Shown here one piece after another: positions 1-8,700 of a DNA stretch of 12,008 bases. The position numbers and the translations under genes are program-made. Source of the stretch: a bacterium UBA4637. Lineage in GTDB: Bacteria; Bacteroidota; Bacteroidia; Bacteroidales; Bacteroidaceae. Where the stretch lies: the NCBI GenBank assembly GCA_002405875.1, contig DHMR01000011.1, positions 1-12,008 on the forward strand, in the 5' to 3' direction. The notes under the pieces are model-generated. The model saw only the letters and a list, made by a program, of their open reading frames with translations, searched no databases and was not told where the DNA came from. Position 1 is the stretch's first letter, and each line of letters begins with the position of its first letter.

Positions 1-968
1 ACGCTATAGCCATGGCAGAAGAAATAATCGCCATCAGGGAAGCTATAGGCTGAGCAATGCCCCATCGCCTCAAACTCCTTCTTGTCGCCTTCGAGAATCA
101 GGGTGCCCCCACCCTCTCGCATGTCCTTGCCCTCCTTGTCGAGATAAGGGCCAGCAACCTTCTTGCTTCTGCCCACGGCAACACGATAATTGCTCTTGAT
201 GCCACGGCAACAATAATCCCAACTTACGAAGAGATAGTAATAGCCACCATGCTTCATGATGAACGGAGCCTCGATGGCATTCGTGCCAGCAAACTTACTC
301 GTAGGATTAGGCTCTGCCGATGCATCGCCTAAGGCGTGACGGCGAGCGATGGTCTGAGGCTTCGCCCCTTTCTTCACGTGCATCGTCTTCTTATCGAGAG
401 GAATGAGCTGGATGCCGTCCCAGAAGGAGCCCCAAGTCATCCAAGGATTGCCCTTCTCGTCAATGACAAAGTTCGGGTCGATAGCATTCCAATTATCTCT
501 CCCGCCCTTGGAGGCGACGAGGCAACCCTCATCTTTCCAATCATCCTTATTAGATAAGGAGGTATTGCTCAGCAAACCGATGGCAGAAGTATTCTTGCCA
601 AAGGTAGAGCAAGAATAAGCTAAGTACCACTTATTCTTGTACTTGATGACATCGGGTGCCCAGATATGAGTAGTAAAACCAGGCACGCTATCATGTGTCC
701 AGACTGGAATCTTCTCGTTAGACAGCACTCCCTCACGACTTATAGTCCAGTGCTTTCGGTCCGTGGAAGTCATCTGCGTAATGCCATGCCCCGTGCAATA
801 GAGATAATACTTACCATTCTCGTATGCCATCACCGGGTCGTGGACAAAAGGAGAATCTACCACTATAGACTGTCGGGGAGCATTCTGCGCCATCAACAAG
901 CCATTTCCTATACAAAAAGGAGCAGCAACTATCATTGCCGCTCCTAAAAACAATCGAGATATTTTCAT
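1..968 (-). CDS. GH43 family endo-arabinanase-like glycosidase, 3' end cut by window edge
   Basis: The gene is open from an ATG at 966-968 to the left edge: 322 residues, no stop, C-terminus missing. The protein begins with a signal peptide of about 27 residues (positive start, hydrophobic core, likely cut after Met-Ala before Gln28). Cys19 follows Pro-Phe and is not a convincing lipobox, so export to the periplasm is the likeliest fate. It is a five-bladed beta-propeller GH43 protein: the catalytic triad fits Asp44 (HDP, general base), Asp164 (IDPNF, pKa modulator) and Glu233 (IEAPF, general acid). WAPDV at 103-107 and WGSFWDGI at 179-186 are typical blade motifs. SWDYCCRG (249-256), VGRS (265-268), GPY (273-275), the GGGT loop and His304 (likely metal-site His) match the arabinan endo-1,5-alpha-L-arabinosidase group. 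Single-domain members have about 320-350 residues, so little may be missing. Exo-arabinanase or arabinofuranosidase activity cannot be excluded. It lies 45 bases downstream of the large GH43 gene, apparently co-transcribed. Confidence 0.88.
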   Translation of the reverse strand, partial: MKISRLFLGAAMIVAAPFCIGNGLLMAQNAPRQSIVVDSPFVHDPVMAYENGKYYLYCTGHGITQMTSTDRKHWTISREGVLSNEKIPVWTHDSVPGFTTHIWAPDVIKYKNKWYLAYSCSTFGKNTSAIGLLSNTSLSNKDDWKDEGCLVASKGGRDNWNAIDPNFVIDEKGNPWMTWGSFWDGIQLIPLDKKTMHVKKGAKPQTIARRHALGDASAEPNPTSKFAGTNAIEAPFIMKHGGYYYLFVSWDYCCRGIKSNYRVAVGRSKKVAGPYLDKEGKDMREGGGTLILEGDKKEFEAMGHCSAYSFPDGDYFFCHGYS

Positions 969-973
969 CAATA

Positions 974-980
974 CCTTTTT
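974..980 (-). promoter_or_regulatory. Shine-Dalgarno-like ribosome binding site of the short GH43 gene
   Basis: On the minus strand, AAAAAGG lies 5 bases before the ATG at 966-968. It is the most Shine-Dalgarno-like leader I see among these genes; the others have only A-rich leaders, as is common in Bacteroidota. It supports the chosen start. The rest of the 45-base spacer (969-1013) is AT-rich, and I see no good TAnnTTTG promoter element in it. Confidence 0.4.
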
Positions 981-1013
981 ATATTACACACAACTACTTT
1001 TTACACAAATAGC

Positions 1014-3725
1014 TTACTTGTTCACAAACTTCTTGCCATTCACAATGACAATGCCCTTATAGGACTTATCAACCTGCTGACCTGCAAGGTTGTACATCTT
1101 GCCATCATTCTGCTTCTTATTGACGATGATAGGAGAGTCGATGCCAGTGGCAAGGCTAGAGCCGTCAATATAAGACTCCTGGCTCACGAAGAAGAGAACA
1201 ACCTTAGATGGTTTGGCTGTCAAGGTCGTGGTATAATTATAATGATATACCTTCGACTCCATTGTAGTGATGGTAGACTCCATCTTGATGGCGCCATTTT
1301 TGTCCAAGCTTACAATCATATCCACCAAAGAGCCATTCATATCTTTTCTGAAATGAGACCAATTATCACTCGTATCGAAATCGTTGGTAAATCCATTGGC
1401 ATTATGACTATCACCCCATCCATAATTATCGTTACGGATAGCGAAATATTCCTTGTCTGCTCCATAGCCAGCATCATCACGTTTCATCTGAGCTGCAACC
1501 AAGCACCAGTTGTTCCAATTAGCAACCATATTGCTATAGTTGTAGAACTTAAATTCCATTTTCTTACCTGCCTGCAACTCATAATATGGAGAGAAGTTGG
1601 TCCACCATCCAGCATCCGTCGTCTTGGTCTGAGACTCTGGATAATAGATAGGAGTAGTCTCTTCCGCATCAGCATCAATGTTGAGATTGTATTCCTTCTC
1701 ATATTCATAACCGTCCTTGGAGATAGTCATGGTCATCGTAACCTTGCCTTTTCCCTTGACAACGCCAGCATCAGTCATGATAGAAGTGTTGCTTGATTTC
1801 CATGTTACGGTTGTGCCGAGATAAGCGGTCGTTGGCAAAGTTGGCTTGCTATTCAGTGTAGCACCATCCTGGAAAGGAACGGTACTCTTGTCGAGTGTAT
1901 ATTTGATAGCAGCCTTGGCATCAGCCTTCACAGCCCAAACCTCCTGCTGATAAGTGAAGTTGTTCTGTCCGATATTCAAGCTTCCACTTGATGAAGAGAG
2001 TGCCACGATAGCAAGCGCTGGAATATTGGTATAGTCGATGGTCTGTTTCACCAAAGCACCACGATAGGTTACACCCGACAACACCAAGGTGATATAGTCT
2101 GTTCCATCTTTACGAACCCACTTGCCTGTCTCGCCACCGCTCACTGTACCATCGGCATTAAGCTTGATATTCACAGGTTTCTCATAAGCCTTGGCTGCAA
2201 CGTTTTGATTATACTGATGACGGATAAATTGGTAATCACCTGGTATCTCATCGTTGCCGATAGATGCCTCCGATGCGATTTTCTCGCTGGTGATGGTCTC
2301 GCCATCAAACTCGTATGGTGCTGCCATCAACCATCCCTCGTCATTCAAGAAAAGCTGGTGAACACGCACTTCATGACCGAACGAACCATCATTAAACTTG
2401 GTATGATATACCACAAACGAACGTCCCTTGTCATCATTGAAAGCAGAGTTATGGCCTTGTGCCAACTCAGCTACCGGCATGGTATCCCACTGATAGTTGC
2501 AGAGCAACAAAACGCCACGGTTGTCATTAGCACCAGAACCGAAGTTCAATACATAGTTGCTATAAAGAGCAGAGGTGCCATAGCAATCCTTGTAAGGTCC
2601 ATCTGCCTTCTCCGAGCGGAACACACGCATCTGATAACCACCATCAGGATTCAAGCCACCATAACTCAAGAAGAGGAAGTAATACTTGCCAATTTTCTTG
2701 ATATAACTTGCCTCGCCAGACACATAATATCCACCAGCTATCTTCTTGCCGAAGTATGGGTCGGAGGTACAAGCCTGGTTGTATGCCCCAAGAGTAGCAT
2801 CCTTGCCATCAATTTGGTAAGGGAACGTGTATTCGTAATCACGAAGACCATTCTCCTTGTTCAAGCGAATCATATAGATACCGCCCGACCATGAGCCATA
2901 GCTCATCCAGAGATTATCGTCCTCATCGTAGAAGACACAAGGGTCAATGCAGTTAGGCCAATAGTTACCCCAGTTGTCCTTGCTGGTTACGCTGTAACGA
3001 TCAGGAAGCGAAGTGCAACCTAAGGCTATTGAAAGGTCAGTCTCCTTCCAACTGTCCCCCTTACTTCCATCATTATGTGGGAATCGCCCAGAGAAGCCAG
3101 ATGTAATCACTGGTCCTTGATACACCCAAGGTCCCTCCACATTATCCGAAGTCAAGCACACGATGGAAGAGCACCAGAAATCACCATTGATACTCATATA
3201 CATGCACCATTTCTTCATGGTCTTGTTGTAAATGACATCAGGAGCCCACTGCATACCTTGTATAGTATTTGGAAAATTCGCATCACCTTTGTCATTAGTT
3301 GCACATTGCCAGCCATGGGCATCGAAATTAGGGAAATCTACTTCCACGCCCTGGTAGTTCTTCACCTTCTTAACCGCCTGTGTACTATAGGCATCTGCAA
3401 AGTTTATGGCCTTGCCATTGACATCGGCAAAGAGGCTATTGTTGGTACCTGTATTCTCCTCACCCGTCTTAAAAGTTGCCCAATTCTGGTAGTTACTGCT
3501 TTGATAAGTCTTACCTCTGCCCAGGTGGGAACCATAGATATAATAGATAGGCTTGTTAGGATTGGAGATGTCATCTACCACAACAGATGGGTCGTGACAG
3601 CACACACGCATACTATATGTCCTTGAGCTGTAGGCATTCTGCAGGTCAGCATCGCTGACGGCTGTCTGTGCCATCATGCCAAGAGACATACAGCTTAGCA
3701 TTGACAATAATGTAAATTTCTTCAT
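1014..3725 (-). CDS. Large multidomain GH43 endo-arabinanase-like enzyme with Ig-like and unrecognised C-terminal modules
   Basis: A 903-residue secreted enzyme likely to cut alpha-1,5-L-arabinan at the cell surface. Signal peptide about residues 1-20 (cleavage near MMAQ). The GH43 propeller spans about 40-470: Asp45 (CHDPS, base), Asp261 (IDPCVF, pKa modulator) and Glu338 (SGEAS, acid), with GSHLGRG (65-71), WAPDVIY (160-166), WMSYGSWSGGI (273-283) and His425 (QGHNS, probable metal ligand). HEVRVHQLFLNDEGW (451-465) leads into a GH43 C-terminal beta domain, about 475-590, as in Bacillus Abn2-type arabinanases. Those end near 470 residues in total; this one continues with an Ig-like domain of the atrophied-Big type (about 600-690, TWKSSN at 641-646), an unrecognised aromatic-rich module (about 695-855), a linker, and a short tail (YNLAGQ at 878-883, NGKK at 896-899) resembling C-terminal sorting tails of Prevotella secreted proteins. 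It is the first gene after the transporter pairs. The arabinan substrate is inferred from family resemblance and context. Confidence 0.9.
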   Translation of the reverse strand: MKKFTLLSMLSCMSLGMMAQTAVSDADLQNAYSSRTYSMRVCCHDPSVVVDDISNPNKPIYYIYGSHLGRGKTYQSSNYQNWATFKTGEENTGTNNSLFADVNGKAINFADAYSTQAVKKVKNYQGVEVDFPNFDAHGWQCATNDKGDANFPNTIQGMQWAPDVIYNKTMKKWCMYMSINGDFWCSSIVCLTSDNVEGPWVYQGPVITSGFSGRFPHNDGSKGDSWKETDLSIALGCTSLPDRYSVTSKDNWGNYWPNCIDPCVFYDEDDNLWMSYGSWSGGIYMIRLNKENGLRDYEYTFPYQIDGKDATLGAYNQACTSDPYFGKKIAGGYYVSGEASYIKKIGKYYFLFLSYGGLNPDGGYQMRVFRSEKADGPYKDCYGTSALYSNYVLNFGSGANDNRGVLLLCNYQWDTMPVAELAQGHNSAFNDDKGRSFVVYHTKFNDGSFGHEVRVHQLFLNDEGWLMAAPYEFDGETITSEKIASEASIGNDEIPGDYQFIRHQYNQNVAAKAYEKPVNIKLNADGTVSGGETGKWVRKDGTDYITLVLSGVTYRGALVKQTIDYTNIPALAIVALSSSSGSLNIGQNNFTYQQEVWAVKADAKAAIKYTLDKSTVPFQDGATLNSKPTLPTTAYLGTTVTWKSSNTSIMTDAGVVKGKGKVTMTMTISKDGYEYEKEYNLNIDADAEETTPIYYPESQTKTTDAGWWTNFSPYYELQAGKKMEFKFYNYSNMVANWNNWCLVAAQMKRDDAGYGADKEYFAIRNDNYGWGDSHNANGFTNDFDTSDNWSHFRKDMNGSLVDMIVSLDKNGAIKMESTITTMESKVYHYNYTTTLTAKPSKVVLFFVSQESYIDGSSLATGIDSPIIVNKKQNDGKMYNLAGQQVDKSYKGIVIVNGKKFVNK

Positions 3726-3781
3726 TGTGTTATTTGTTTTATTGTTACTGATTGTTGCTTCTATAAGCGAAGCTTTAAAGC

Positions 3782-3820
3782 AAGGAAGGCCTATGGTGTT
3801 TTCGCCATAGACCTCACCTT
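3782..3820 (-). terminator. Intergenic hairpin between susD-like gene and large GH43 gene (weak terminator or mRNA processing/stability element)
   Basis: In the 151-base gap 3726-3876, bases 3791-3798 pair with 3803-3810 around a four-base loop (8-bp stem with one wobble). After a C/A mismatch, 3787-3789 pair with 3812-3814, and an outer 4-bp arm joins 3782-3785 to 3817-3820. In the transcribed sense the arms read CTATGGCG and CACCATAG with an AAAA loop. The sequence after it is only moderately U-rich (TTCCTTGCTTT in DNA), so it is not a strong intrinsic terminator. It begins about 57 bases after the susD-like stop codon, and could cut the enzyme transcript relative to the transporter transcript or protect one mRNA end. 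I see the structure directly; the role is inference. Confidence 0.5.
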
Positions 3821-3876
3821 AAAAGTTATAATAGTTATTGTTGACAAAGATTTCTTGTCTTTCTTCCTATCGGAGA

Positions 3877-5724
3877 TTATTCACCCCCTGTGGTCTCGCC
3901 ACCTTCGGTAGAACCACCCTCGGTTGCTCCACCTTCTGTAGTCTCATCCTTCTTTGCCTCAGAGAGTTCCCATCCTGTGTTCTGTCCCAGACTAGGAGTC
4001 TTCTTGTAAGAATCATCTGGTACAGGGAATAGATAGTCCTTTGGACCTACGAATGCACGTGCAGGAATATCGCTACGATAAGTATAAACCTGGCTTTCGT
4101 CTGGAGTAACCACTACATTGTAGAGATTGTAAACCTGCTTATAACGTGGCAATCTCTTCTCGGAAGAAGGAGTCTCGCCCTCAAACAACTTCCAACGACG
4201 CTCATCGAAGAAACGATGATCCTCGAAAGCAAGCTCTACACGGCGCTCGTTGCGGATGCGCTCACGGAGTTGCTCCTGGGTCATACCAGAATAGGCTGGC
4301 ATACCCACACGCTTACGAACTTGGTTAACATACTGGTAAGCAGCATCTGGTCCCTGTGCCTCGTTCAATGCCTCGGCTGCATTCAAGAGAATCTCTGCAT
4401 AGCGGAAAATAGGGCAACCAGTCACATAATTAGTAGGATTCTTATAGCTCATATTGTGTACGAACTTCTTGCTGTAGTAACCAGTCTTTGTACCACCATG
4501 AAGATCGGCATAATCCAAACCACCTACAGATACATCCACGGCACGCTCCTCATCCTGACTCTTGTCGCCCCAGATACTTCCATGATGGAAGATTGATTGC
4601 TCCAAGCGTGGGTCACGATTAGCGTATGGATGCTGGTCGTCGTAAGTTGGGTCTTGGTCGATAGGCAGACCATTGATGGTCTCGTAAGCATCCACCAAGT
4701 TCTGTGTTACATTGGTACGACCATGGGCATTGGCATTACCCTGGAAACCACAAGGAGCATTGTTCAACTCCAATTGGTTGGTTGTCCACTCCGAACGGCT
4801 CAAGATATACTCATTGTTGAGGTGAGGAGTAGTAGTGAAGCACTCATAGTAGTTCTTGCTAGGGTCACCAGTCTCTGTACCATCGGTAGTATAGAGTCGG
4901 TAAGGATTGGCAGAGCTCTTATTGGTGTTGATGAATGCCAAAGCTGCATCAGCAGCCTCTTTCCACCAAGACAGGTCGTTGGTAGGGTTGTTGAGTGGAG
5001 AAGCACGATAAAGCAAGGCTCTCGACTTCAAGGCATAGACAGCCGCACCATTGATGCGTCCCCAGTTCTCATTCTCGTTGGTATAACGGAAAGGAAGAGC
5101 ACCACTCTGAATGATGGCATCACACTCATCGGCTACCCACTTCAAAGCTTCTGCGGCAGGGGTACGAGTAAGGGCTCCAGCCTCAGCCTGTGTCAACACA
5201 TGGTCTTCGATAGGACAAGCACCAAAGTAGCTAATCAAATCGAAGTGAAGGATTGCACGGATAAAACGAGCCTCAGCCTTGTAGCGATCACAGAGATGGT
5301 TGTCATCACCAGCTTTTTCGGCGTTACCAATCACGTCCTCACGAACTTTCTCCATGAAATCATTACATACACGGATACCGGCAAGGTCGTTTTTCCAATA
5401 ACGCTGTGCGAAATAATGATTCTTGGAGTTATATGTATCCAACTGTACACCTTTATAATAAAGACCATTCCAATATCCAATGGCATTATCGGTCATACAA
5501 TCGCGTGATGCACCCAAGGCATCATCCCATGTATAGCCTGCGAAGGCATCTGGCAAATAGGTATAAGCATTCGCCAAGACACCACGACTACGATCGTAGT
5601 TGCCATAGATATTGCCTTCCGTAAAAGTCAAGTCGACTTCCTTGTCGAGGATGTCGCTGCAGGAGGTCATACCTCCCACAGCCAACATCGCCAACGATAT
5701 ATTTATTAATAATATCTTCTTCAT
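3877..5724 (-). CDS. susD: SusD-like outer-membrane glycan-binding lipoprotein (RagB/SusD family) with a TEGG-repeat tail
   Basis: A 615-residue surface lipoprotein that should cap the adjacent SusC-like transporter and bind its oligosaccharide, probably arabinan-derived. The signal peptide ends in a lipobox, MTSC, with lipidated Cys22 followed by Ser-Asp. SusD hallmarks are visible: EARFIRAILHFDLISYFG at about 151-168 (TPR-like helical core), YAEILLNAAEALNEA in the C-terminal half, the RNERRVELAFEDHRFFDERRW segment typical of the family's C-terminal region, and the closing LFPVP with Asn-Thr-Gly-Trp (582-585). The usual family ends near that last motif. This one carries about 30 more residues, including four TEGGX-type pentapeptides. 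The start lies 20 bases after the susC-like stop, with an A-rich leader (AAAAGAATT), so the two genes are clearly co-transcribed. It is about the usual SusD length once the tail is removed. susD is used as a family label; the substrate is not starch by context. Confidence 0.93.
   Translation of the reverse strand: MKKILLINISLAMLAVGGMTSCSDILDKEVDLTFTEGNIYGNYDRSRGVLANAYTYLPDAFAGYTWDDALGASRDCMTDNAIGYWNGLYYKGVQLDTYNSKNHYFAQRYWKNDLAGIRVCNDFMEKVREDVIGNAEKAGDDNHLCDRYKAEARFIRAILHFDLISYFGACPIEDHVLTQAEAGALTRTPAAEALKWVADECDAIIQSGALPFRYTNENENWGRINGAAVYALKSRALLYRASPLNNPTNDLSWWKEAADAALAFINTNKSSANPYRLYTTDGTETGDPSKNYYECFTTTPHLNNEYILSRSEWTTNQLELNNAPCGFQGNANAHGRTNVTQNLVDAYETINGLPIDQDPTYDDQHPYANRDPRLEQSIFHHGSIWGDKSQDEERAVDVSVGGLDYADLHGGTKTGYYSKKFVHNMSYKNPTNYVTGCPIFRYAEILLNAAEALNEAQGPDAAYQYVNQVRKRVGMPAYSGMTQEQLRERIRNERRVELAFEDHRFFDERRWKLFEGETPSSEKRLPRYKQVYNLYNVVVTPDESQVYTYRSDIPARAFVGPKDYLFPVPDDSYKKTPSLGQNTGWELSEAKKDETTEGGATEGGSTEGGETTGGE
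3880..3939 (-). repeat. Four imperfect 15-bp tandem repeats encoding TEGGA-TEGGS-TEGGE-TTGGE
   Basis: The last 20 codons of the susD-like gene at 3877-5724 (residues 596-615) are four in-frame 15-base units. Each encodes Thr-Glu/Thr-Gly-Gly plus a variable residue (Ala, Ser, Glu, Glu). The units differ at several bases, so they are not a recent perfect expansion, but the period is unmistakable. They give a flexible acidic tail right before the stop codon. Confidence 0.85.
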
Positions 5725-5744
5725 AATTCTTTTGATAAGATTGA

Positions 5745-8700
5745 TTAGAAACCAATGTTAATACCAAATGTAAATGACTTGGTCTTTGGATACCACCAGC
5801 AGTAGCTCAAAGGCTTCTCCGGATCGACATCTTTTGGCAGATCACTAAAGGTTGCAATGTTGTAAGCACTGAAGTAAATGCGGCACTTAGTCATCCACAA
5901 CTTAGAAATCAACTTAGATGGCAATGAATATCCTACCTCGATGTTTCGGATAGACCAGAAATTACCGTTACGAACCCAAATATCATTCTGGTAAGAACCT
6001 GTATCACGGTCTGAATCCACAGCGTCAAATCCACCCCATACCGGACGTGGATAAGTAGCATTCACGTTGCGAGGGTCTGAAGGGTCGTCGGTATAGTAAC
6101 CCCAAGCCTTGGTAACCTCGTGAGTACCCATGTTACTCCAACCACTATAGCTAATAGCAGGTGAGAGGAATACGGAACGACGAAGATAAGCATTCACAAT
6201 CATACGAGCATCGAAGCCCTTGTACTCGAAACCGATGTTGAATGTCGGTATCATCTCAGGAATCAATGTGTATGAATCTGGCACCATATCCTTGGAGTCG
6301 ATGACACGGTCGCCATTGATATCCTTGAACACAGCTGTTCCCAATTGCTGCTTGCCATTAGAGAAGCTATTGTATGGATATTTCTCTGGGTGCGCCTTGG
6401 CATCCTCTGCTGATGTGGCAATCAAGTTAGGGTCAGAAGCCCATTTGTCGAACTTATAGATGTTCCAACCACCTACACGGTTGGTACCAGTCTGAGCCTC
6501 CTGATAAATCTGAGCTACAGAGGTATTGTCGTAGATGCGATGACCTGCCTTGCGCTGCCATTCCACATCTGGCTCCGTCTCGTCGATGTCGGTAATCTTA
6601 TTGGTGTTGAAGGTGAGCTGACCCTCGATGAAGTACTTGAAGTCCTTGCCGATATTACCATGATGACCAAGTACCAACTCATATCCGTGGCTCTCTACCT
6701 TACCGTAAGAATCCTGTGCCAATGGCACACCAAGAACATCAGAAGAAACATTGGAACGATCTACCAAGATATTGGAACGCCACTCCTTGAAGATATCGAA
6801 GCTACCATAGAGCTTGCTATTCCAAAGGTTCCAATCCAAACCAACGTTCACCATTTTAGAGATTTCCCACTTGTTGTTGACGTTACCGGTCTTGGTCTCT
6901 GCATAACCACCGATACCAGTCGCATTATATCCAAATCCGTAACCTGTGGCAGAGCCATAGATACTCTGGTATGGGTAACGACCAGAGCCCGTGATAGACT
7001 GACCAGCCTCACCGTATGAAGCACGGAGCTTCAAGAGCTTGATAAAGCCAAGCTTCTTCATCCAAGATTCCTCAGAAAGTACCCATCCTGCGGATGCTCC
7101 CCAGAAGGTTCCCCAACGATCGTCTGGCGAGAAGTTATCGCAACCCATACGAGAAAGGTTGAAGGAAGCGATATACTTGTTGGCGTAATCGTATGTACCC
7201 TGGAAGTTGTAAGCCAAGTAACGGTTGGAAGAGGCACTCTGCTGTGTAGAATAATCAGAACCAGCCTCCTCGTTGCGATAGTAGCGAGCAAAGGCACGAG
7301 CATCAATGTTGTGCTTGCCAAAGCTATTCTTATAGCTTACACCACCATACATATTCAAGTTGTAGTAGTAACCACGCTGATTGGCTGAAGGGTTGCTCAA
7401 AGCAGCCTTGGTGGTATATTTGGTATATTTGAAATCCTTGACATCCTTAACGTCCAAGTTATCGTAGTCGTAGTTCCAAGAGTCCATATTGGCAGTCTGG
7501 GTTGACTCGAAGGTCTCATAAGCATCGAAGCTGATGGTACCAAACAAACCCAAGCCCTTCAATATCGGGCTCAAGTCGTACTTGGCGTTCAAAGTAGAAT
7601 ACAAGTTACGGCGACGGTTCTTCTCGATACCAGAGCCTCCCAAATAACGCACTGGGTTGTTGGCGGTAGAAGAAGAGTAGATGCTACCATCAGGGTTATG
7701 GGTAGGAGCCATTGGGTTTGCCTCGATAACACCGAAGGTGGTAAGATTGAACACACTCTCAGTTGGCTGCTGGATGTTGTCGATACGTCCACCCAAGTCG
7801 AGAGATACGTTCAAATACTTAGAAACATCAATATCGATGTTAGAACGGAGGTTCCAACGGTTCAGCACATGCTGGGTACTATAACCACTGTTCATCTCCG
7901 TACCCTCGGTATTCCACATTCCCTCCTGGCGCAAGTAAGAGAAACTTACGTAGTAACGAGCACGCTGGTTACCGCCGCTCAACTGCAGGTTGGTGCGATA
8001 CTGTGGGGCAGCGTCACGATACAACTGGTCTGCCCAAGATGTATTGAAGTACTGGTACTTGCGAATATCATCATCGGCAAAAGTACCTCCATTGCATACG
8101 TACTTGTAGTTGTCTATCTGCTCCTGGGTGTACATAGGGTCCATACCGCTCAGGTAGCGTACCTGGTTGCGGGTAAGAGCCATGTTGTAAGAGTTTTGCA
8201 CCTCCATCTTGTTAGCCAAGGTTTGGAAACCAATCTCCTGTGTAAAGTCAATCTTGGTCTTACCTGCAGTACCACGCTTGGTAGTTACCATGATAACACC
8301 ATTGGCACCACGCATACCATAGATGGAAGAAGCCGCAGCGTCCTTCAACACGGTGATGCTCTCAATAGGATAAGCATCGAGGAAGGAGAGGTCACGCTCC
8401 ACATTATCCACGATGATCAATGGAGAACGAGCACTCTGGTTGGTGGTACGGATACCACGGATAAAGAGGAAGCTCTCAGACCAACCTGGCTCAGAAGACC
8501 ACTCGTATGTCTCCACACCATTGAGTGTAGAGGTGAAAGCATTCTGAAGGATGGTGACAGGGTGCTTTTGCAACTCCTCGCCAGTAACCACCGAACGAGA
8601 ATCTGTCAATATCTTCTTTTTCTGCTCGCCGAAAGGAACAGGGGCGAGATGTTCATATTCATCGGTATCGTCCTGCATCTTGATGACGTAAGTACCATCA

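Noticed and set aside
57..947. Several short plus-strand frames near the left edge suggesting small genes
   Set aside because: The minus strand here is one uninterrupted GH43 frame with all three catalytic residues in place; the short frames are its shadows.
2205..2894. A 229-codon plus-strand open frame, with others at 1242-1796 and 3075-3626
   Set aside because: All are antisense to the large GH43 gene, whose catalytic motifs fix the true frame.
3772..3781. A small palindrome, GCTTTAAAGC
   Set aside because: Ten bases, AT-centred, no second copy seen and no associated site; such palindromes arise often by chance.
3821..3848. A possible Bacteroidota promoter on the minus strand: TTTG (3845-3848) and TAACTTTT (3821-3828)
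   Set aside because: The -7 element differs from TAnnTTTG at the last base and the 16-base gap is shorter than the roughly 20 expected, so chance is likely in AT-rich DNA. I kept it only as an alternative in the hairpin finding.
4597..5508. A 303-codon plus-strand open frame
   Set aside because: Antisense to the susD-like gene, with hydrophobic low-information sequence, no leader and no recognisable domain.
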